Positions 9,640 to 22,227 are shown, counted from the first letter of the stretch. The stretch: 64,000 nucleotides of DNA from Chitiniphilus eburneus (GCF_005048205.1 NZ_SUMF01000008.1:85143-149142); one strand, 5' to 3'. A program made the numbers and translations. The notes: generated by a model not told the origin, from the sequence alone.

Positions 9640-10227
9640 TCAACCCCGTTCGAACAACTCGCCACGACGCCAATGCGCGTCGGACACAGGAATCGCCGCC
9701 AGCGCGTCCAGCAACCGGGCCGGGTCGCTCGCCAGCACCAGTCGCTCCACCTCCACCGGGTTGACGAAGCCCAGGTTCGCCGCGTTGCGCATGAAGGCAA
9801 GCAGCGTGTCGAAATAGCCCGCGGTATTGAGCAACCCCACCGGTTTGCCGTGCAAGCCAATCTGCGCCCAGGTCAGTATCTCGAACAGTTCGTCCAGCGT
9901 GCCGAAGCCACCGGGCATGGCGATGAACGCATCGCCCAGCTCGGCCATGCGCGCCTTGCGCGTATGCATGGAATCGACCACCACCAATTCCGTCAGCCCG
10001 CCATGCGCCAGTTCACGCTCGACCATGAAGTGGGGGATCACGCCGATGGCCTGGCCGCCGGCATCCAGAACACCGTCGGCCAGCTCGCCCATCAGGCCCA
10101 CGTGGCCACCACCGTAGACCAGCGCCCTGCCGCTGGCCGCCAGCGCGGCGCCCATGGCGCGTGCCGCATGGGTATGGATGGGGTCGGTGCCGTGGCGGGC
10201 ACCGCAGAACACCACTACTTTCTGCAT
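9640..10227 (-). CDS. LOG-family nucleotide 5'-monophosphate phosphoribohydrolase
   Basis: A 195-residue Rossmann-type protein of the TIGR00730/LOG family, with the signature PGGFGTLDE at 105-113 and an upstream YGGGHVGLMG phosphate-binding loop. Members hydrolyse nucleoside (cytokinin riboside-like) 5'-monophosphates to base plus ribose 5-phosphate. In bacteria many are misannotated as lysine decarboxylases. It lies between pheA and hisC without an obvious pathway link. Confidence 0.9.
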   Translation of the reverse strand: MQKVVVFCGARHGTDPIHTHAARAMGAALAASGRALVYGGGHVGLMGELADGVLDAGGQAIGVIPHFMVERELAHGGLTELVVVDSMHTRKARMAELGDAFIAMPGGFGTLDELFEILTWAQIGLHGKPVGLLNTAGYFDTLLAFMRNAANLGFVNPVEVERLVLASDPARLLDALAAIPVSDAHWRRGELFERG

Positions 10228-10248
10228 CGTTGCGAACTCCCAAAAGAT

Positions 10249-10270
10249 GTGGGCAGCCTGCGCTGCCCAC
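10249..10270 (-). terminator. Hairpin between pheA and the LOG gene
   Basis: A perfect 9-bp stem GTGGGCAGC/GCTGCCCAC with a 4-base loop lies just downstream of pheA. On the minus strand it is followed by ATCTTTT, a weak U-tract. It is probably an attenuating terminator that separates pheA from the downstream genes. Confidence 0.5.
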
Positions 10271-10324
10271 CGATCATTGCCGCATTGTCGCCGTATTCAC
10301 GGCGATGACCCAGGGGCGGATCGA

Positions 10325-11398
10325 CTAGAGAACCGCCTGCGGGTAGCTGCCCAGCACTTTGACGAAGGCGGCATCGCGTCTCAGTTCATCCAGCGCGCCT
10401 TGCAGCCTGGGCTCGCTGGCATGGCCCTCGACATCCACGAAGAACAGGTATTCCCAGAGGCCGGTGCGACTGGGGCGCGACTCGAACTTGGTCATCGACA
10501 CATGATGGCGTGCCAGCGGCTCCACCAGCGCATGCAGGGCACCGGGGCGATTGGGCGCGGAGATCACCAGCGAAGTACGGTCGTGCCCCGACGCGGCGGT
10601 TTCCTCGCGTCCCAGCACCAGGAAACGCGTGGTGTTGTTGGGCTCGTCCTCGATATTCTGTGCCAGCTTGGTCAGGCCGAACTTCTCGGCGGCGGCATCG
10701 CCGGCAATGGCGGCGGCGCTGGGGTCGAGGCTGGCCAGCCGCGCGGCTTCGGCGTTGCTGGCGACGGATACGCGCTCCACCTCGGCGGGCAGGTTGCGGT
10801 TCAGCCACTCATGGCACTGGCCCAGGCTTTGCGCGTGGGAATACACGCGCTTGATGCCGTCCTTGTGCTCGCCCTTGCGTAGCAGATGATGATGAATGCG
10901 CAGCACCACTTCGCCACAGATATGCAGCGGGGTATTGACCATCAAATCCAGCGTGCGGCCGACGGCGCCCTCGGTGGAGTTCTCCACCGGCGCGACCACG
11001 TAGTCCGCGGCGCCCGCTTCGACACAGCGAAATGCCTCGTCGATGGAAATACAGGCCTGCGTTGCGGCGGCATGGCCGAAATGCTTGGTGGCGGCGGCCT
11101 GGCTGAACGTGCCTTCCGGCCCGAGGAACGCAATCGTCAACGGACGTTCCAGCGCCAGGCAAGCCGACATGATTTCGCGGAACAGCTTGGCGACCGTTTC
11201 ATCGGACAAGGGGCCGGCGTTCAGCGATTTGATACGCGCCAGCACCTGCGCTTCGCGCTCCGGGCGATAAACCACGCCCCCGCCCTTGATTTCACCGATG
11301 GTGCGCGCATGACGGGCGCGGTCGTTCAGCAGTTCGAGCACGCGGGCGTCGATGCTGTCGATGGCATCGCGGTGCTGTTTGAGTTGTTCTTCTGACAT
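10325..11398 (-). CDS. pheA: Bifunctional chorismate mutase / prephenate dehydratase (P-protein)
   Basis: 357 residues in three parts. An AroQ chorismate mutase helix domain (1 to about 90, IDSIDARVLELLNDRARH) is followed by prephenate dehydratase (about 94-275, GPEGTFSQAA, VENSTEGAVG, NTTRFLVLG) and a C-terminal ACT domain (about 280-357) with the phenylalanine-binding ESRPSR and GALHALVEP motifs. It commits chorismate to phenylalanine and should be feedback-inhibited by Phe. The start lies 6 bases from the stop of the upstream small gene, indicating an operon. Confidence 0.96.
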   Translation of the reverse strand: MSEEQLKQHRDAIDSIDARVLELLNDRARHARTIGEIKGGGVVYRPEREAQVLARIKSLNAGPLSDETVAKLFREIMSACLALERPLTIAFLGPEGTFSQAAATKHFGHAAATQACISIDEAFRCVEAGAADYVVAPVENSTEGAVGRTLDLMVNTPLHICGEVVLRIHHHLLRKGEHKDGIKRVYSHAQSLGQCHEWLNRNLPAEVERVSVASNAEAARLASLDPSAAAIAGDAAAEKFGLTKLAQNIEDEPNNTTRFLVLGREETAASGHDRTSLVISAPNRPGALHALVEPLARHHVSMTKFESRPSRTGLWEYLFFVDVEGHASEPRLQGALDELRRDAAFVKVLGSYPQAVL

Positions 11399-11404
11399 GT
11401 TGCT

Positions 11405-11593
11405 CTATTTGTTGGGCGCGAAACGCGCGGCGTCGATGATCGACCACAGATGGATGGCCCAGCCCAGCAGGATAAGCCACAGCACGGCGGCAAGCACGAT
11501 CAGCGGCCGACCTTGCAGCAATTGCCCCGGCCCCGGGGTGGAAAAACTCGCCAGCGCGGCGAGTACATTGCCGCCCGAACCCCGTCCTGCCAT
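11405..11593 (-). CDS. Small single-pass membrane protein
   Basis: 62 residues. AGGAGC sits 7 bases upstream of the ATG. An N-terminal soluble stretch with a GPGQLLQGRP turn is followed by one hydrophobic segment (about 30-50, VLAAVLWLILLGWAIHLW) and a short IIDAARF tail. It is tightly packed between serC and pheA. It resembles the short uncharacterised membrane proteins that accompany this cluster in relatives; the function is unknown. Confidence 0.7.
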   Translation of the reverse strand: MAGRGSGGNVLAALASFSTPGPGQLLQGRPLIVLAAVLWLILLGWAIHLWSIIDAARFAPNK

Positions 11594-11651
11594 GCCTTGC
11601 TCCTTGGAATCCGTTCATTGCCGCCGCCAGCGGCGGCAACCGTGGGAGTGC

Positions 11652-12722
11652 TCAGCCGTGCGTCCTGACGAAATCGCGCAGGTAGTCACACAGGGCTTTC
11701 ACGCCCTCGACCGGCATCGCGTTATAGATCGAGGCACGCATGCCCCCCACCGAGCGATGTCCTTTCAATTGCAACAGGCCCCGCGCCTTGGCACCTTCCA
11801 GGAAGGCATCGTCCAGGCGCTCGTCGGCCAGGCGGAAGGGCACGTTCATGCGCGAGCGATACGGCCGCTCCACCGGGCACGAATAAAAGCCCGATGCATC
11901 CAGCGTTTCGTACAGCATCGATGCCTTCTCGATATTCTGCTGCTCCATCGCGACCAGGCCGCCCCGATCCAGCAGCCACTTGAACACCAGCCCGGCGATA
12001 TAGATCGCGTAGGTGGGCGGCGTGTTGTAGAGCGAATCCGCCGCGGCATGGATCTGGTAGTCGAGCATGGTCGGCGTTTCGGAGCGGGCGTGACCCAGCA
12101 GATCATCGCGCACGATCACCAGCGTCAGTCCCGAAGGGCCAATGTTCTTCTGTGCGCCACCATAGATCAGGCCAAATCTGGATACGTCCAGCGGGCGCGA
12201 CAGGATATTCGACGACATGTCGCAAACCAGCGGCACATCCGATTGCGGAATGAACGGAAACTCGACGCCGCCGATGGTTTCGTTCGAGCAATAGTGCAGG
12301 TAGGCCGCGCCCTTGCTGCGCTGCCAGTCGGCCTCCGCCGGAATGCCCGAGCCATCGCCCACGGCGGCGAGATGAACCTTGGCGTAGCGTCTGGCTTCCT
12401 TGATCGCGATCCTGGACCAGTGCCCGGTATCGACGAAATCGATCGTATCGTCCGGCTGCGTGAGGTTCAGCGGCAACATGGCGAACTGGAAATGCGCGCC
12501 CCCTTGCATGAACAGGATCTTGTAGCCGGACGGTACGCCCAGGAGCTTGCGCAGATCGGCCTCGGCCTCGGTGATGATCTGGGTGAACTCGCGACCGCGA
12601 TGGCTCATTTCCATCACGCTCATGCCAGACCCATGCCAGTCGGTGAACTCGGCCTGTGCGGCCAGCATCACTTCACGCGGCAGCACCGCGGGGCCTGAAC
12701 TGAAGTTGTATACCTGGGTCAT
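11652..12722 (-). CDS. serC: Phosphoserine aminotransferase
   Basis: A 356-residue PLP enzyme converting 3-phosphohydroxypyruvate to phosphoserine (serine synthesis) and acting in pyridoxal phosphate synthesis. The N-terminus NFSSGPAVLP and the PLP lysine K192 in GGAQKNIGPSG are diagnostic. AAGGACAG supports the ATG at 12722 over a longer in-frame reading. It is downstream of gyrA, as in many beta/gammaproteobacteria. Confidence 0.96.
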   Translation of the reverse strand: MTQVYNFSSGPAVLPREVMLAAQAEFTDWHGSGMSVMEMSHRGREFTQIITEAEADLRKLLGVPSGYKILFMQGGAHFQFAMLPLNLTQPDDTIDFVDTGHWSRIAIKEARRYAKVHLAAVGDGSGIPAEADWQRSKGAAYLHYCSNETIGGVEFPFIPQSDVPLVCDMSSNILSRPLDVSRFGLIYGGAQKNIGPSGLTLVIVRDDLLGHARSETPTMLDYQIHAAADSLYNTPPTYAIYIAGLVFKWLLDRGGLVAMEQQNIEKASMLYETLDASGFYSCPVERPYRSRMNVPFRLADERLDDAFLEGAKARGLLQLKGHRSVGGMRASIYNAMPVEGVKALCDYLRDFVRTHG

Positions 12723-12810
12723 CGTCTGTCCTTTCGTCTTGCCTCGCCACCCACGGTAGCGGGCTGAATCCTTGAAACTCCGGCATCGCCGGCCTTCACC
12801 GGAGCGGCCA

Positions 12811-13251
12811 TCACCCCAGCAGGAAGTGGGCGCGGGCGGAGGCGACGGGCTTGGCGGCATCGTCCTGCCAGGCCACCAATTGCACGTTCGCCACCCGTTT
12901 GCCCTGGCGCACGATGTCGCAACGGCCGTACAGATCCAGCGCCCGGCCGCTACGCAGGTAATCGATCGAGAAATCGACCACCTTGGGCACGCTACGGGTC
13001 TCGGTGGACGCCAGCAGCGTAAAGATCGCCACGTTTTCCAGGAAGCCGCCGATCACGCCGCCATGCAATGCCGGCAGCAACACGTTGCCGATGTTCGATT
13101 GCCGGAACGGCAGGGTGAACCGCAATTCGCCATCGGTCTCGCTCATCACCATGCCAATGGTGCGGGCGTAGGGAATCGCCCGCATCAGCGCGTGGTAGTC
13201 GCCGCTGGCGCGCGCTTCTTCCCAGCAGCGCTTCATTTCAGCATGTGTCAT
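12811..13251 (-). CDS. PaaI-type hotdog thioesterase, copy A
   Basis: 146 residues with a hotdog-fold acyl-CoA thioesterase pattern: LHGGVIGGFLE carries the HGG turn before the long helix, and VDFSIDYLRSGRALDLYGR is the typical second half. The start overlaps the stop of copy B (13248-13251, ATGA), so the two are translationally coupled. The CoA substrate is not predictable. Two different hotdog subunits in a row could form a heteromer. Confidence 0.85.
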   Translation of the reverse strand: MTHAEMKRCWEEARASGDYHALMRAIPYARTIGMVMSETDGELRFTLPFRQSNIGNVLLPALHGGVIGGFLENVAIFTLLASTETRSVPKVVDFSIDYLRSGRALDLYGRCDIVRQGKRVANVQLVAWQDDAAKPVASARAHFLLG

Positions 13252-13685
13252 GCTCCGCTCCCGACCCGGGTCCGCATGAAGGTACCGACGCCATGCGCGA
13301 TTTCACGTTCGCTCTGATAGGCCACGGCGCGGGTGAAGGCGATCTGCTCCGTCAACCGATAGCACTCGGCGCGGCAGATGATGGCCTCACCCGGCAATGC
13401 CGGACGCAGGTAGTCGATACGCAGATCCAGCGTGGCAACCGCCTCGGTTTCTTCCAGCAAGGTATAGATGCAGGTGCCGCTGGCGGTATCGATCAGCGTG
13501 GTCACCGCGCCGCCGTGCACCACGCCCGTTTCCGGATTGCCGACGATGGCCTCGGAATACGGCAGTCGCAACTCCACCACGCCCTCTTCGGCGCCGACAT
13601 ACTCGATACCCAGGACCTTGCAGTGCGGCAAGTCCATGAACCAGCGCCACAATGGTTCGAACATCTTCGGATTGATGACAGCCAT
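13248..13685 (-). CDS. PaaI-type hotdog thioesterase, copy B
   Basis: A 145-residue hotdog-fold protein with HGGAVTTLIDTASG and LDLRIDYLRPALPGEAI, both standard PaaI/YbgC-like blocks. It is placed 18 bases downstream of gyrA and overlaps copy A. The two copies are only moderately similar, so this is an old duplication or two recruited paralogs. Confidence 0.86.
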   Translation of the reverse strand: MAVINPKMFEPLWRWFMDLPHCKVLGIEYVGAEEGVVELRLPYSEAIVGNPETGVVHGGAVTTLIDTASGTCIYTLLEETEAVATLDLRIDYLRPALPGEAIICRAECYRLTEQIAFTRAVAYQSEREIAHGVGTFMRTRVGSGA

Positions 13686-13703
13686 GTCAGGTCCCTGGGT
13701 GAA

Positions 13704-16328
13704 TCATTCTGCCGGCGTGTCGTCCGCCGCCGTACCGCCGCCCTGCTCGTCTTCGATACCGGCGGTGGAGGCATCTTCGTCCTCGTCGCTCTCGGCCACC
13801 TTCTCCAGCCCGGAAAGCTTTTCGCCATCATCCAGGTTGATCAGGCGCACCCCTTGGGCGGCGCGGCCGGTTTCCCGGATTTCGGATACGCGGGTGCGGA
13901 TCAGCACGCCACCCGTGGTGATCAGCATCAGATGGTCGCTTTCCTCCACCAGCGTGGCCGCCACCAACGGACCGTTGCGCTCGCCGGTATCGATCGCGAT
14001 CACACCCTGCGTGCCACGGCTGGTCAGGCGATAGTCGCTGATCGGCGTACGCTTGCCATAGCCGTTCTCGGTCGCGGTCAGGACCTGCTGTTGCTCGTCC
14101 GCCGCCACCAGCAAGGAGATGACACGCTGGCCTTCCTGCAATTGCATGCCGCGCACGCCGGTCGCGGCACGCCCCATGGCGCGCACATCGGTTTCGATGA
14201 AGCGGACCGACTTGCCTGCGTTGGAGAACAACATCACCTGGTCGCCCTGCTGCGTCAGCGCCACGCCGATCAGGTCATCGCCATCCTCGATATTGATGGC
14301 GATGATGCCCTTCTTCATCGGGCGCGAATAATCGACCAGCGACGTTTTCTTGACGGTGCCGCGCGCTGTGGCCATGAACACGCACTGGTCCTCGCGGAAC
14401 TCCTTCACCGGCAGCACGGCGCTGATCTTTTCGCCCTCCTGCAATGGCAGCAGGTTGACGATGGGTTTGCCACGGCTGGTGCGTCCACCCTGCGGCAGTT
14501 CATACACCTTCAGCCAGTACACCCGGCCGAACGAGGAGAAACACAGGATGTAGTTATGCGTATTGGCCACGAACAACTGGTCGATGAAGTCATCGTCCTT
14601 GGTGGCCGCCGCCTGCTTGCCACGCCCGCCACGACGCTGCGCCCCGTATTCGTCCACCGGCGTGGTCTTCATGTAGCCGCCGTGGGTCAGCGTCACGACC
14701 ATGTCCTGCGGCGTGATCAGGTCTTCGATGCACAGGTCCTCGCCGTGGGCGATGATCTCGGAACGACGCACGTCGCCGTACTGCTCCTTCACCTGGTTCA
14801 GTTCATCGACGATCAACTGGGTGACACGCTCCGGCTTGGCCAGGATATCGAGCAAGTCGAGGATTTTCTCCATGATCTCGCGGTATTCCGCGACGATCTT
14901 GTCCTGCTCGAGGCCGGTCAGGCGTTGCAGGCGCAATTCGAGGATCGCCTGTGCCTGCGCCTCGGAAAGCCGATAGCCGTCGCCGGTCAGGCCGAAGTCC
15001 TCGCCCACCCCATCGGGGCGCGACGCGGAAAGGTCGATACGGGCCAGCATGTCTTCGACCAGCGCCGAGCGCCAGGTCCGGCCCATCAGCCCGGCCTTGG
15101 CTTCCGGCGGCGTTGCCGCGGCCTTGATCAGGGCGATGATCTCGTCGACGTTGGATAGCGCGACGGCCAGGCCTTCCAGGATATGGCCCCGCTCGCGCGC
15201 CTTGCGCAGTTCGAACACGGTACGGCGGTTGATGACTTCGCGACGATGGCGCAGGAAGCACTCCAGCACCTGCTTCAGATTGAGCAGGCGCGGCTGGCCA
15301 TCGACCAGCGCCACCATGTTGATGCCGAAGCTGTCCTGCATCTGCGTGTGCTTATATAGATTGTTCAGCACCACGTCCGGCATTTCGCCGCGCTTCAACT
15401 CGATGACGACGCGCATCCCGGAACGGTCGGATTCATCGCGGATCTCCGAAACGCCTTCCAGGATCTTTTCGCGCACCAGCTCGCCGATGCGCTCCAGCAA
15501 CTTCGCCTTGTTGACCTGATACGGCAGCTCATCGACCACGATCATCTGGCGGTCGTTGCTCTTGGGAATGTCTTCGAAATGGCAACGCGCGCGCATCACC
15601 ACGCGCCCACGCCCGGTCCGGTAGCCCTCCCGCACACCATGGATGCCATAGATGATGCCGGCGGTGGGGAAGTCCGGCGCGGGGATCAGATCGATCAGCT
15701 CGTCCACACCCATGTCGGGGTTCGCCAGCAGCGCCAGGCTGCCGTCGATGACCTCGGACAGGTTGTGCGGGGGGATATTGGTGGCCATGCCGACCGCGAT
15801 GCCGGACGACCCATTGATCAGCAGATTGGGAATCCGCGTGGGCAGGACGGTGGGCTCGAGTTCCTTCTCGTCGTAGTTCGGCGAGAAATCGACGGTTTCC
15901 TTGTCGATGTCGGCAAGCAGTTCGCTCGATACCCGCGCCAGGCGGCATTCCGTATAACGGTAGGCCGCCGGAGAGTCGCCATCGATGGAGCCGAAGTTGC
16001 CCTGCCCGTCGATCAGGGTGTAGCGCAGCGAAAAATCCTGTGCCATCCGTACCAGCGCCTCGTAGGCCGCAGCATCCCCGTGGGGGTGGTATTTACCCAA
16101 CACATCGCCGATGACCCGGGCACATTTCACATACGGCCGGTTCCAGACGTTGTTACTCTCGTGCATGGCAAAAAGGATGCGACGATGAACCGGTTTCAAG
16201 CCGTCACGTACATCCGGCAACGCCCGTCCTACGATAACGCTCATGGCGTAGTCGAGATAGGAACGGCGCATTTCCTCTTCGAGGCTGACTGGGATCGTTT
16301 CTTTGGCGAAGCTGCTTTGTTCGGACAT
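13704..16328 (-). CDS. gyrA: DNA gyrase subunit A
   Basis: 874 residues, the normal length for a proteobacterial GyrA. The catalytic tyrosine is Y125 in AAYRYTE. The quinolone-determining region reads [17 protein letters not shown], so the equivalents of E. coli S83 and D87 are A86 and E90. The GyrA box is QRRGGRG, followed by the beta-pinwheel C-terminal domain and an acidic tail rich in D/E. The start [10 protein letters not shown] at 16328 was chosen because the 26 residues before it do not resemble GyrA. It relaxes and supercoils DNA with GyrB (not in the window). Confidence 0.98.
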   Translation of the reverse strand: MSEQSSFAKETIPVSLEEEMRRSYLDYAMSVIVGRALPDVRDGLKPVHRRILFAMHESNNVWNRPYVKCARVIGDVLGKYHPHGDAAAYEALVRMAQDFSLRYTLIDGQGNFGSIDGDSPAAYRYTECRLARVSSELLADIDKETVDFSPNYDEKELEPTVLPTRIPNLLINGSSGIAVGMATNIPPHNLSEVIDGSLALLANPDMGVDELIDLIPAPDFPTAGIIYGIHGVREGYRTGRGRVVMRARCHFEDIPKSNDRQMIVVDELPYQVNKAKLLERIGELVREKILEGVSEIRDESDRSGMRVVIELKRGEMPDVVLNNLYKHTQMQDSFGINMVALVDGQPRLLNLKQVLECFLRHRREVINRRTVFELRKARERGHILEGLAVALSNVDEIIALIKAAATPPEAKAGLMGRTWRSALVEDMLARIDLSASRPDGVGEDFGLTGDGYRLSEAQAQAILELRLQRLTGLEQDKIVAEYREIMEKILDLLDILAKPERVTQLIVDELNQVKEQYGDVRRSEIIAHGEDLCIEDLITPQDMVVTLTHGGYMKTTPVDEYGAQRRGGRGKQAAATKDDDFIDQLFVANTHNYILCFSSFGRVYWLKVYELPQGGRTSRGKPIVNLLPLQEGEKISAVLPVKEFREDQCVFMATARGTVKKTSLVDYSRPMKKGIIAINIEDGDDLIGVALTQQGDQVMLFSNAGKSVRFIETDVRAMGRAATGVRGMQLQEGQRVISLLVAADEQQQVLTATENGYGKRTPISDYRLTSRGTQGVIAIDTGERNGPLVAATLVEESDHLMLITTGGVLIRTRVSEIRETGRAAQGVRLINLDDGEKLSGLEKVAESDEDEDASTAGIEDEQGGGTAADDTPAE

Positions 16329-16646
16329 CTTCCAGGACCATTGAGAACGAGCGGAAGCTCGTTCGGAGAAGCTGGGACGGCACCTCGGCACAGGAACGTG
16401 CAACAAGGAGGACTATCTGCTAATAAGGTAATGAGTTTAACACGCACCCTGTACCACTCCAATTTTGCGTGGGGGCGTCGGAAAATTCACGGTGGCTTCA
16501 TTTGCATACGCGAAAGTTAAGACACTAGAATATGCAACGTTACTGATTGATTGGATGGAACTTACTATCCAACCACACAATCAATTCACGAAGTAATGGG
16601 TTGCTGTTTCCCGGGCTCACAACGAAACCTACTAGGAGAAAAAACT
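16329..16646. other. gyrA / ompA-like divergent intergenic region
   Basis: 318 bases without a gene. They hold the gyrA promoter side, a sigma70 promoter for the OmpA-family gene at 16502-16531, and a 5' leader of about 110 bases. Nothing else is recognised. Confidence 0.5.
16502..16531 (+). promoter_or_regulatory. Sigma70 promoter of the OmpA-family gene
   Basis: TTGCAT (16502-16507) and TAGAAT (16526-16531) are separated by 18 bases. The long leader before the ATG at 16647 suits a highly expressed outer-membrane protein with post-transcriptional control. Confidence 0.5.
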
Positions 16647-17336
16647 ATGCTGTCGCTCAAACAAACTCTGACGTCTCTGGCCGTAGCCGCCACCCTTGGT
16701 GCAGCAGCCCCCGCTTTCGCTGCAACCGATGCTTACCTGACCAACTCCACCACCGTCAGCCCCGCCAATCCTGAAGGCGTGGTGAAGAACAGCATCGGCG
16801 AATGCTGGCAGACCAGCAGCTGGTCCAAGGACAAGGCCGTCAAGGGTTGCCCGGGCTATGTTGAACCCGTTGCTGCGGCCGCTCCGGCCCCCGCACCGGC
16901 CCCGGCTGCTGTCGTTCCGGCACCGGCCGTCAGCACCAAGAAGTTCACCCTGCAAGCCGAAGTGCTGTTCGACTTCAACAAGTCCGTGCTGAAGCCGTCC
17001 GGCAAGGATGCGCTGGATCAGCTGTACAACGAAGTCGCCAACCTGGATCCGAAGGAAGGCGCCGCCGTTGTCGTGGGTCACACCGACCGCATCGGTTCCG
17101 AAAAGTACAATGAGGAACTGGGCTATCGCCGTGCCAAGGCTGTTCAGGACTACCTGATCTCCAAGGGCGCACCGGCCGATCGCATCTCCGCTGAAACCCG
17201 CGGCAAGAGCGAACCGGTGACCGGCGACACTTGCGACAAGGTGAAGCCGCGCGCCAAGCTGATCGAATGCCTGGCTCCGGATCGTCGCGTTGAAATCGAA
17301 GTGCGCGGCACCCGCGAAGTCACCGAAACCAAGTAA
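16647..17336 (+). CDS. OmpA-family outer membrane / peptidoglycan-binding protein
   Basis: 229 residues with a signal peptide (cleavage after AAPAFA, about 25). A short N-terminal region with GECWQTSSW is followed by an Ala-Pro rich linker (about 73-95) and an OmpA C-terminal domain (about 100-225) containing [31 protein letters not shown] and a DRRVEIEV end. A cysteine pair (GDTC...LIEC) is placed as in OmpA/RmpM-type domains. There is no beta-barrel, so it resembles Neisseria RmpM: a periplasmic protein binding peptidoglycan. AGGAGAA sits before the ATG. Confidence 0.92.
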   Translation: MLSLKQTLTSLAVAATLGAAAPAFAATDAYLTNSTTVSPANPEGVVKNSIGECWQTSSWSKDKAVKGCPGYVEPVAAAAPAPAPAPAAVVPAPAVSTKKFTLQAEVLFDFNKSVLKPSGKDALDQLYNEVANLDPKEGAAVVVGHTDRIGSEKYNEELGYRRAKAVQDYLISKGAPADRISAETRGKSEPVTGDTCDKVKPRAKLIECLAPDRRVEIEVRGTREVTETK

Positions 17337-17351
17337 TCGGTTTTGGGTCTG

Positions 17352-17377
17352 AAAGCCCCGCCCAGGCGGGGCTTTTT
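17352..17377 (+). terminator. Terminator after the OmpA-family gene
   Basis: An 11-bp stem AAAGCCCCGCC/GGCGGGGCTTT with a 2-base loop runs into TTTTT. Confidence 0.88.
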
Positions 17378-17398
17378 ACTTTCTGGAGGACACCGCTC

Positions 17399-17996
17399 TT
17401 GAAATCGATGGCTTTTACCCTCGCACTGCCGCTGTTGCTCCACGCCATTCCCGCGCAAGCGGATGCCTTGGCCACGTTGAAATCCTCCCTGTCCGGCACG
17501 ACCACGTTGCAGGGTCGTTTCACCCAGACCGTAGTCCAGCAGAATGGCAAGCCGCAGCAGAGCGCGGGCGACTTCGCGATCCAGCGGCCCGGCAAATTCC
17601 GCTGGTCGTACAGCGCGCCTTACGAGCAACTGATCGTGGGTGATGGGGCCGAGGTGTGGTTGTACGATCCCGATCTGCGACAGGCCACCGTCAAATCGAT
17701 GGGCAATGCCCTGGAATCCAGCCCCGCCGCCTTGCTGGCCGGCGATAATGCGCTGGAGAAGAACTATCAGCTCAAGCCGCTGGCCTCCCGGAACGGGATC
17801 GACTGGTTCGATGCCAGGCCCCGCCAGGAAGATGCCGGCTTCTCCAGTATTCGCCTTGGCCTCAAGAATGGTCAGATCGTCGAAATGGAGCTGATTGACC
17901 GCTTCGAGCAACTCACGCGCATCCGTTTCGACAACGTGAAGCGCAATACCAGGCTGGACCCCACCCTGTTCCGTTTCACCCCGCCAAAGGATGTAG

Positions 17997-18013
<17 letters not shown>
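17399..18013 (+). CDS. lolA: Outer-membrane lipoprotein carrier LolA
   Basis: A 204-residue periplasmic chaperone that takes lipoproteins from LolCDE to LolB. Signal peptide 1-21 (ending AQADA), then the LolA core: LQGRFTQTV, PGKFRWSY, GAEVWLYDPDLRQATVK and the C-terminal FRFTPPKDVDVV. GGAGGA lies 8 bases upstream of a TTG at 17399, whereas the next ATG (17408) is too far from it, so TTG is the likely start. It overlaps rarA by 17 bases, the classic lolA-rarA-serS operon. Confidence 0.94.
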
Positions 18014-20695
<2,682 letters not shown>

Positions 20696-20713
20696 TCTGG
20701 ATCAGCCCCACGG

Positions 20714-20744
20714 AAAAGCGCGCCCTCAGCGGGCGCGTTTTTTA
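20714..20744 (+). terminator. Terminator after serS
   Basis: The stem CGCGCCC/GGGCGCG (20719-20737) is flanked by an A-run and followed by six Ts. Confidence 0.85.
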
Positions 20745-20805
20745 TTGGCTTGTCATCCCCGATCAGGTATATCAAAGCATTCCCATCCAGTGAGGTCCTC
20801 GCCGT

Positions 20806-21264
20806 ATGTCCGCGGTAACCTGGTGGCTGATCGCCGCTCTCGCTCTTGCCGGCATGGAAATGCTGACCGGCACCTTCTATCTGCTGGCCATTGCCGCGGG
20901 TGCGGCCTTCGGCGCGCTGGCCGCGCTGACCGGTATTCCACCCGCTGGCCAGATCGCCATCGCCGCCCTGTTCAGCCTGATCGCGCTGGGGGGATTGAAG
21001 CACTGGAAACGCAAGACCGCGGCCACGCTACCGCCGGAGCAGTCGCTCGATATCGGTCATATCGTCCTCGTGGAAAACTGGCTCGATGCCACGCGCGCGC
21101 GGGTACGGCACCGTGGCACGCAGTGGGATGCCGAACTGCGCCCGCCGCTGACCGGCCCCGTCGATGCCGAGCTGCGCATCGTGGCGCAACGCGGCGCCAC
21201 TCTGATCCTGGATCTTGCCTACCCCCGTTCCGAATCCCAACAACAGGAGTCGCCCGCACCATGA
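20806..21264 (+). CDS. NfeD-like membrane protein
   Basis: 152 residues. Two or three transmembrane segments in the first 65 residues (WWLIAALALAGMEML, LAAIAAGAAFGALAAL-type) are followed by a cytoplasmic OB-fold NfeD domain (about 85-145, GHIVLVENWLDATRARVRHRG). It overlaps the SPFH gene by four bases (ATGA). NfeD-SPFH pairs are a conserved two-gene unit of membrane microdomain proteins. Confidence 0.9.
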   Translation: MSAVTWWLIAALALAGMEMLTGTFYLLAIAAGAAFGALAALTGIPPAGQIAIAALFSLIALGGLKHWKRKTAATLPPEQSLDIGHIVLVENWLDATRARVRHRGTQWDAELRPPLTGPVDAELRIVAQRGATLILDLAYPRSESQQQESPAP

Positions 21265-22208
21265 GCCTCGGTTTCCCCATCGTTCTCTTCATCATCGTCG
21301 TGATCTTCATCGCCAAGACCTTGAAGATCGTTCCGCAGCAGAATGCCTGGGTTCGCGAACGCCTCGGCCGCTTCCACGACGTACTGGAGCCCGGCCTGCG
21401 CGTGGTGGTGCCCTTCGTCGACCGCGTGGCCTACCGGCACAACCTGAAGGAAATCCCGCTCGACGTCCCGAGCCAGGTCTGCATCACGCGCGACAACACG
21501 CAATTGCAGGTGGACGGCATCCTTTACTTCCAGGTCGTCGATCCGAAGCTGGCATCGTACGGTTCCAGCGACTACGTGCTCGCCATCACCCAACTGGCCC
21601 AGACCACGCTGCGCTCGGTCGTCGGCAAGCTGGAGCTGGACAAGACCTTCGAGGAACGGGAGGAAATCAACCGTGCGGTGGTTTCCGCACTGGATGACGC
21701 CGCGGCAAGCTGGGGCGTGAAGGTGCTGCGCTACGAAATCAAGGATCTGACGCCGCCGGCGGAAATCCTGCGTGCAATGCAGGCCCAGATCACCGCCGAA
21801 CGGGAAAAGCGTGCCCGGATTGCCCAATCCGAAGGCCTGCGCCAGGAACAGATCAACATCGCCAGCGGCGATCGCGAAGCCTCCATCCAGCGCTCGCAAG
21901 GCGAGATGCAGGCCGCCATCAACGAATCGGAAGGCCAGAAGCAGGCCGCCATCAACCGCGCCACCGGCGAGGCCGAAGCGCTGCGGCTCGTCGCGCGCGC
22001 CAACGCCGAGGCGATTGCCGCGGTCGGCCAGGCCATCGAGCACGACGGGGGGATCGAGGCGGTGAACCTGAAGATCGCCGAGCAATACGTCGCGGCTTTC
22101 AGCAATCTGGCCAAGGAAGGCAATACGATGTTGCTGCCGACCAATGCCGCCGATATCGCGACGCTGGTCGCCACCGCGACATCCGTGATCCGGCAGCAAC
22201 CCAAGTAA
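21261..22208 (+). CDS. SPFH/Band 7 (stomatin-like, QmcA-type) membrane protein
   Basis: 315 residues. One N-terminal transmembrane segment (3-22, LGFPIVLFIIVVIFIAK) is followed by the SPFH domain (RLGRFHDVLEPGLRVVVPFVDRVAY, LDVPSQVCITRDN) and a long helical coiled-coil region rich in E-A-Q repeats (about 190-260, AINESEGQKQAAINRATGEAE). It forms oligomeric membrane scaffolds, typically regulating proteases. It is translationally coupled to the NfeD gene and followed by a terminator. Confidence 0.93.
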   Translation: MSLGFPIVLFIIVVIFIAKTLKIVPQQNAWVRERLGRFHDVLEPGLRVVVPFVDRVAYRHNLKEIPLDVPSQVCITRDNTQLQVDGILYFQVVDPKLASYGSSDYVLAITQLAQTTLRSVVGKLELDKTFEEREEINRAVVSALDDAAASWGVKVLRYEIKDLTPPAEILRAMQAQITAEREKRARIAQSEGLRQEQINIASGDREASIQRSQGEMQAAINESEGQKQAAINRATGEAEALRLVARANAEAIAAVGQAIEHDGGIEAVNLKIAEQYVAAFSNLAKEGNTMLLPTNAADIATLVATATSVIRQQPK

Positions 22209-22227
22209 CCGGTTCGTACCGCGACAA

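Noticed and set aside
13245..15158. A 637-codon open frame on the plus strand opposite gyrA
   Set aside because: GC-rich antisense shadow of gyrA with His/Gln/Arg-biased composition, no RBS and no recognisable domain.
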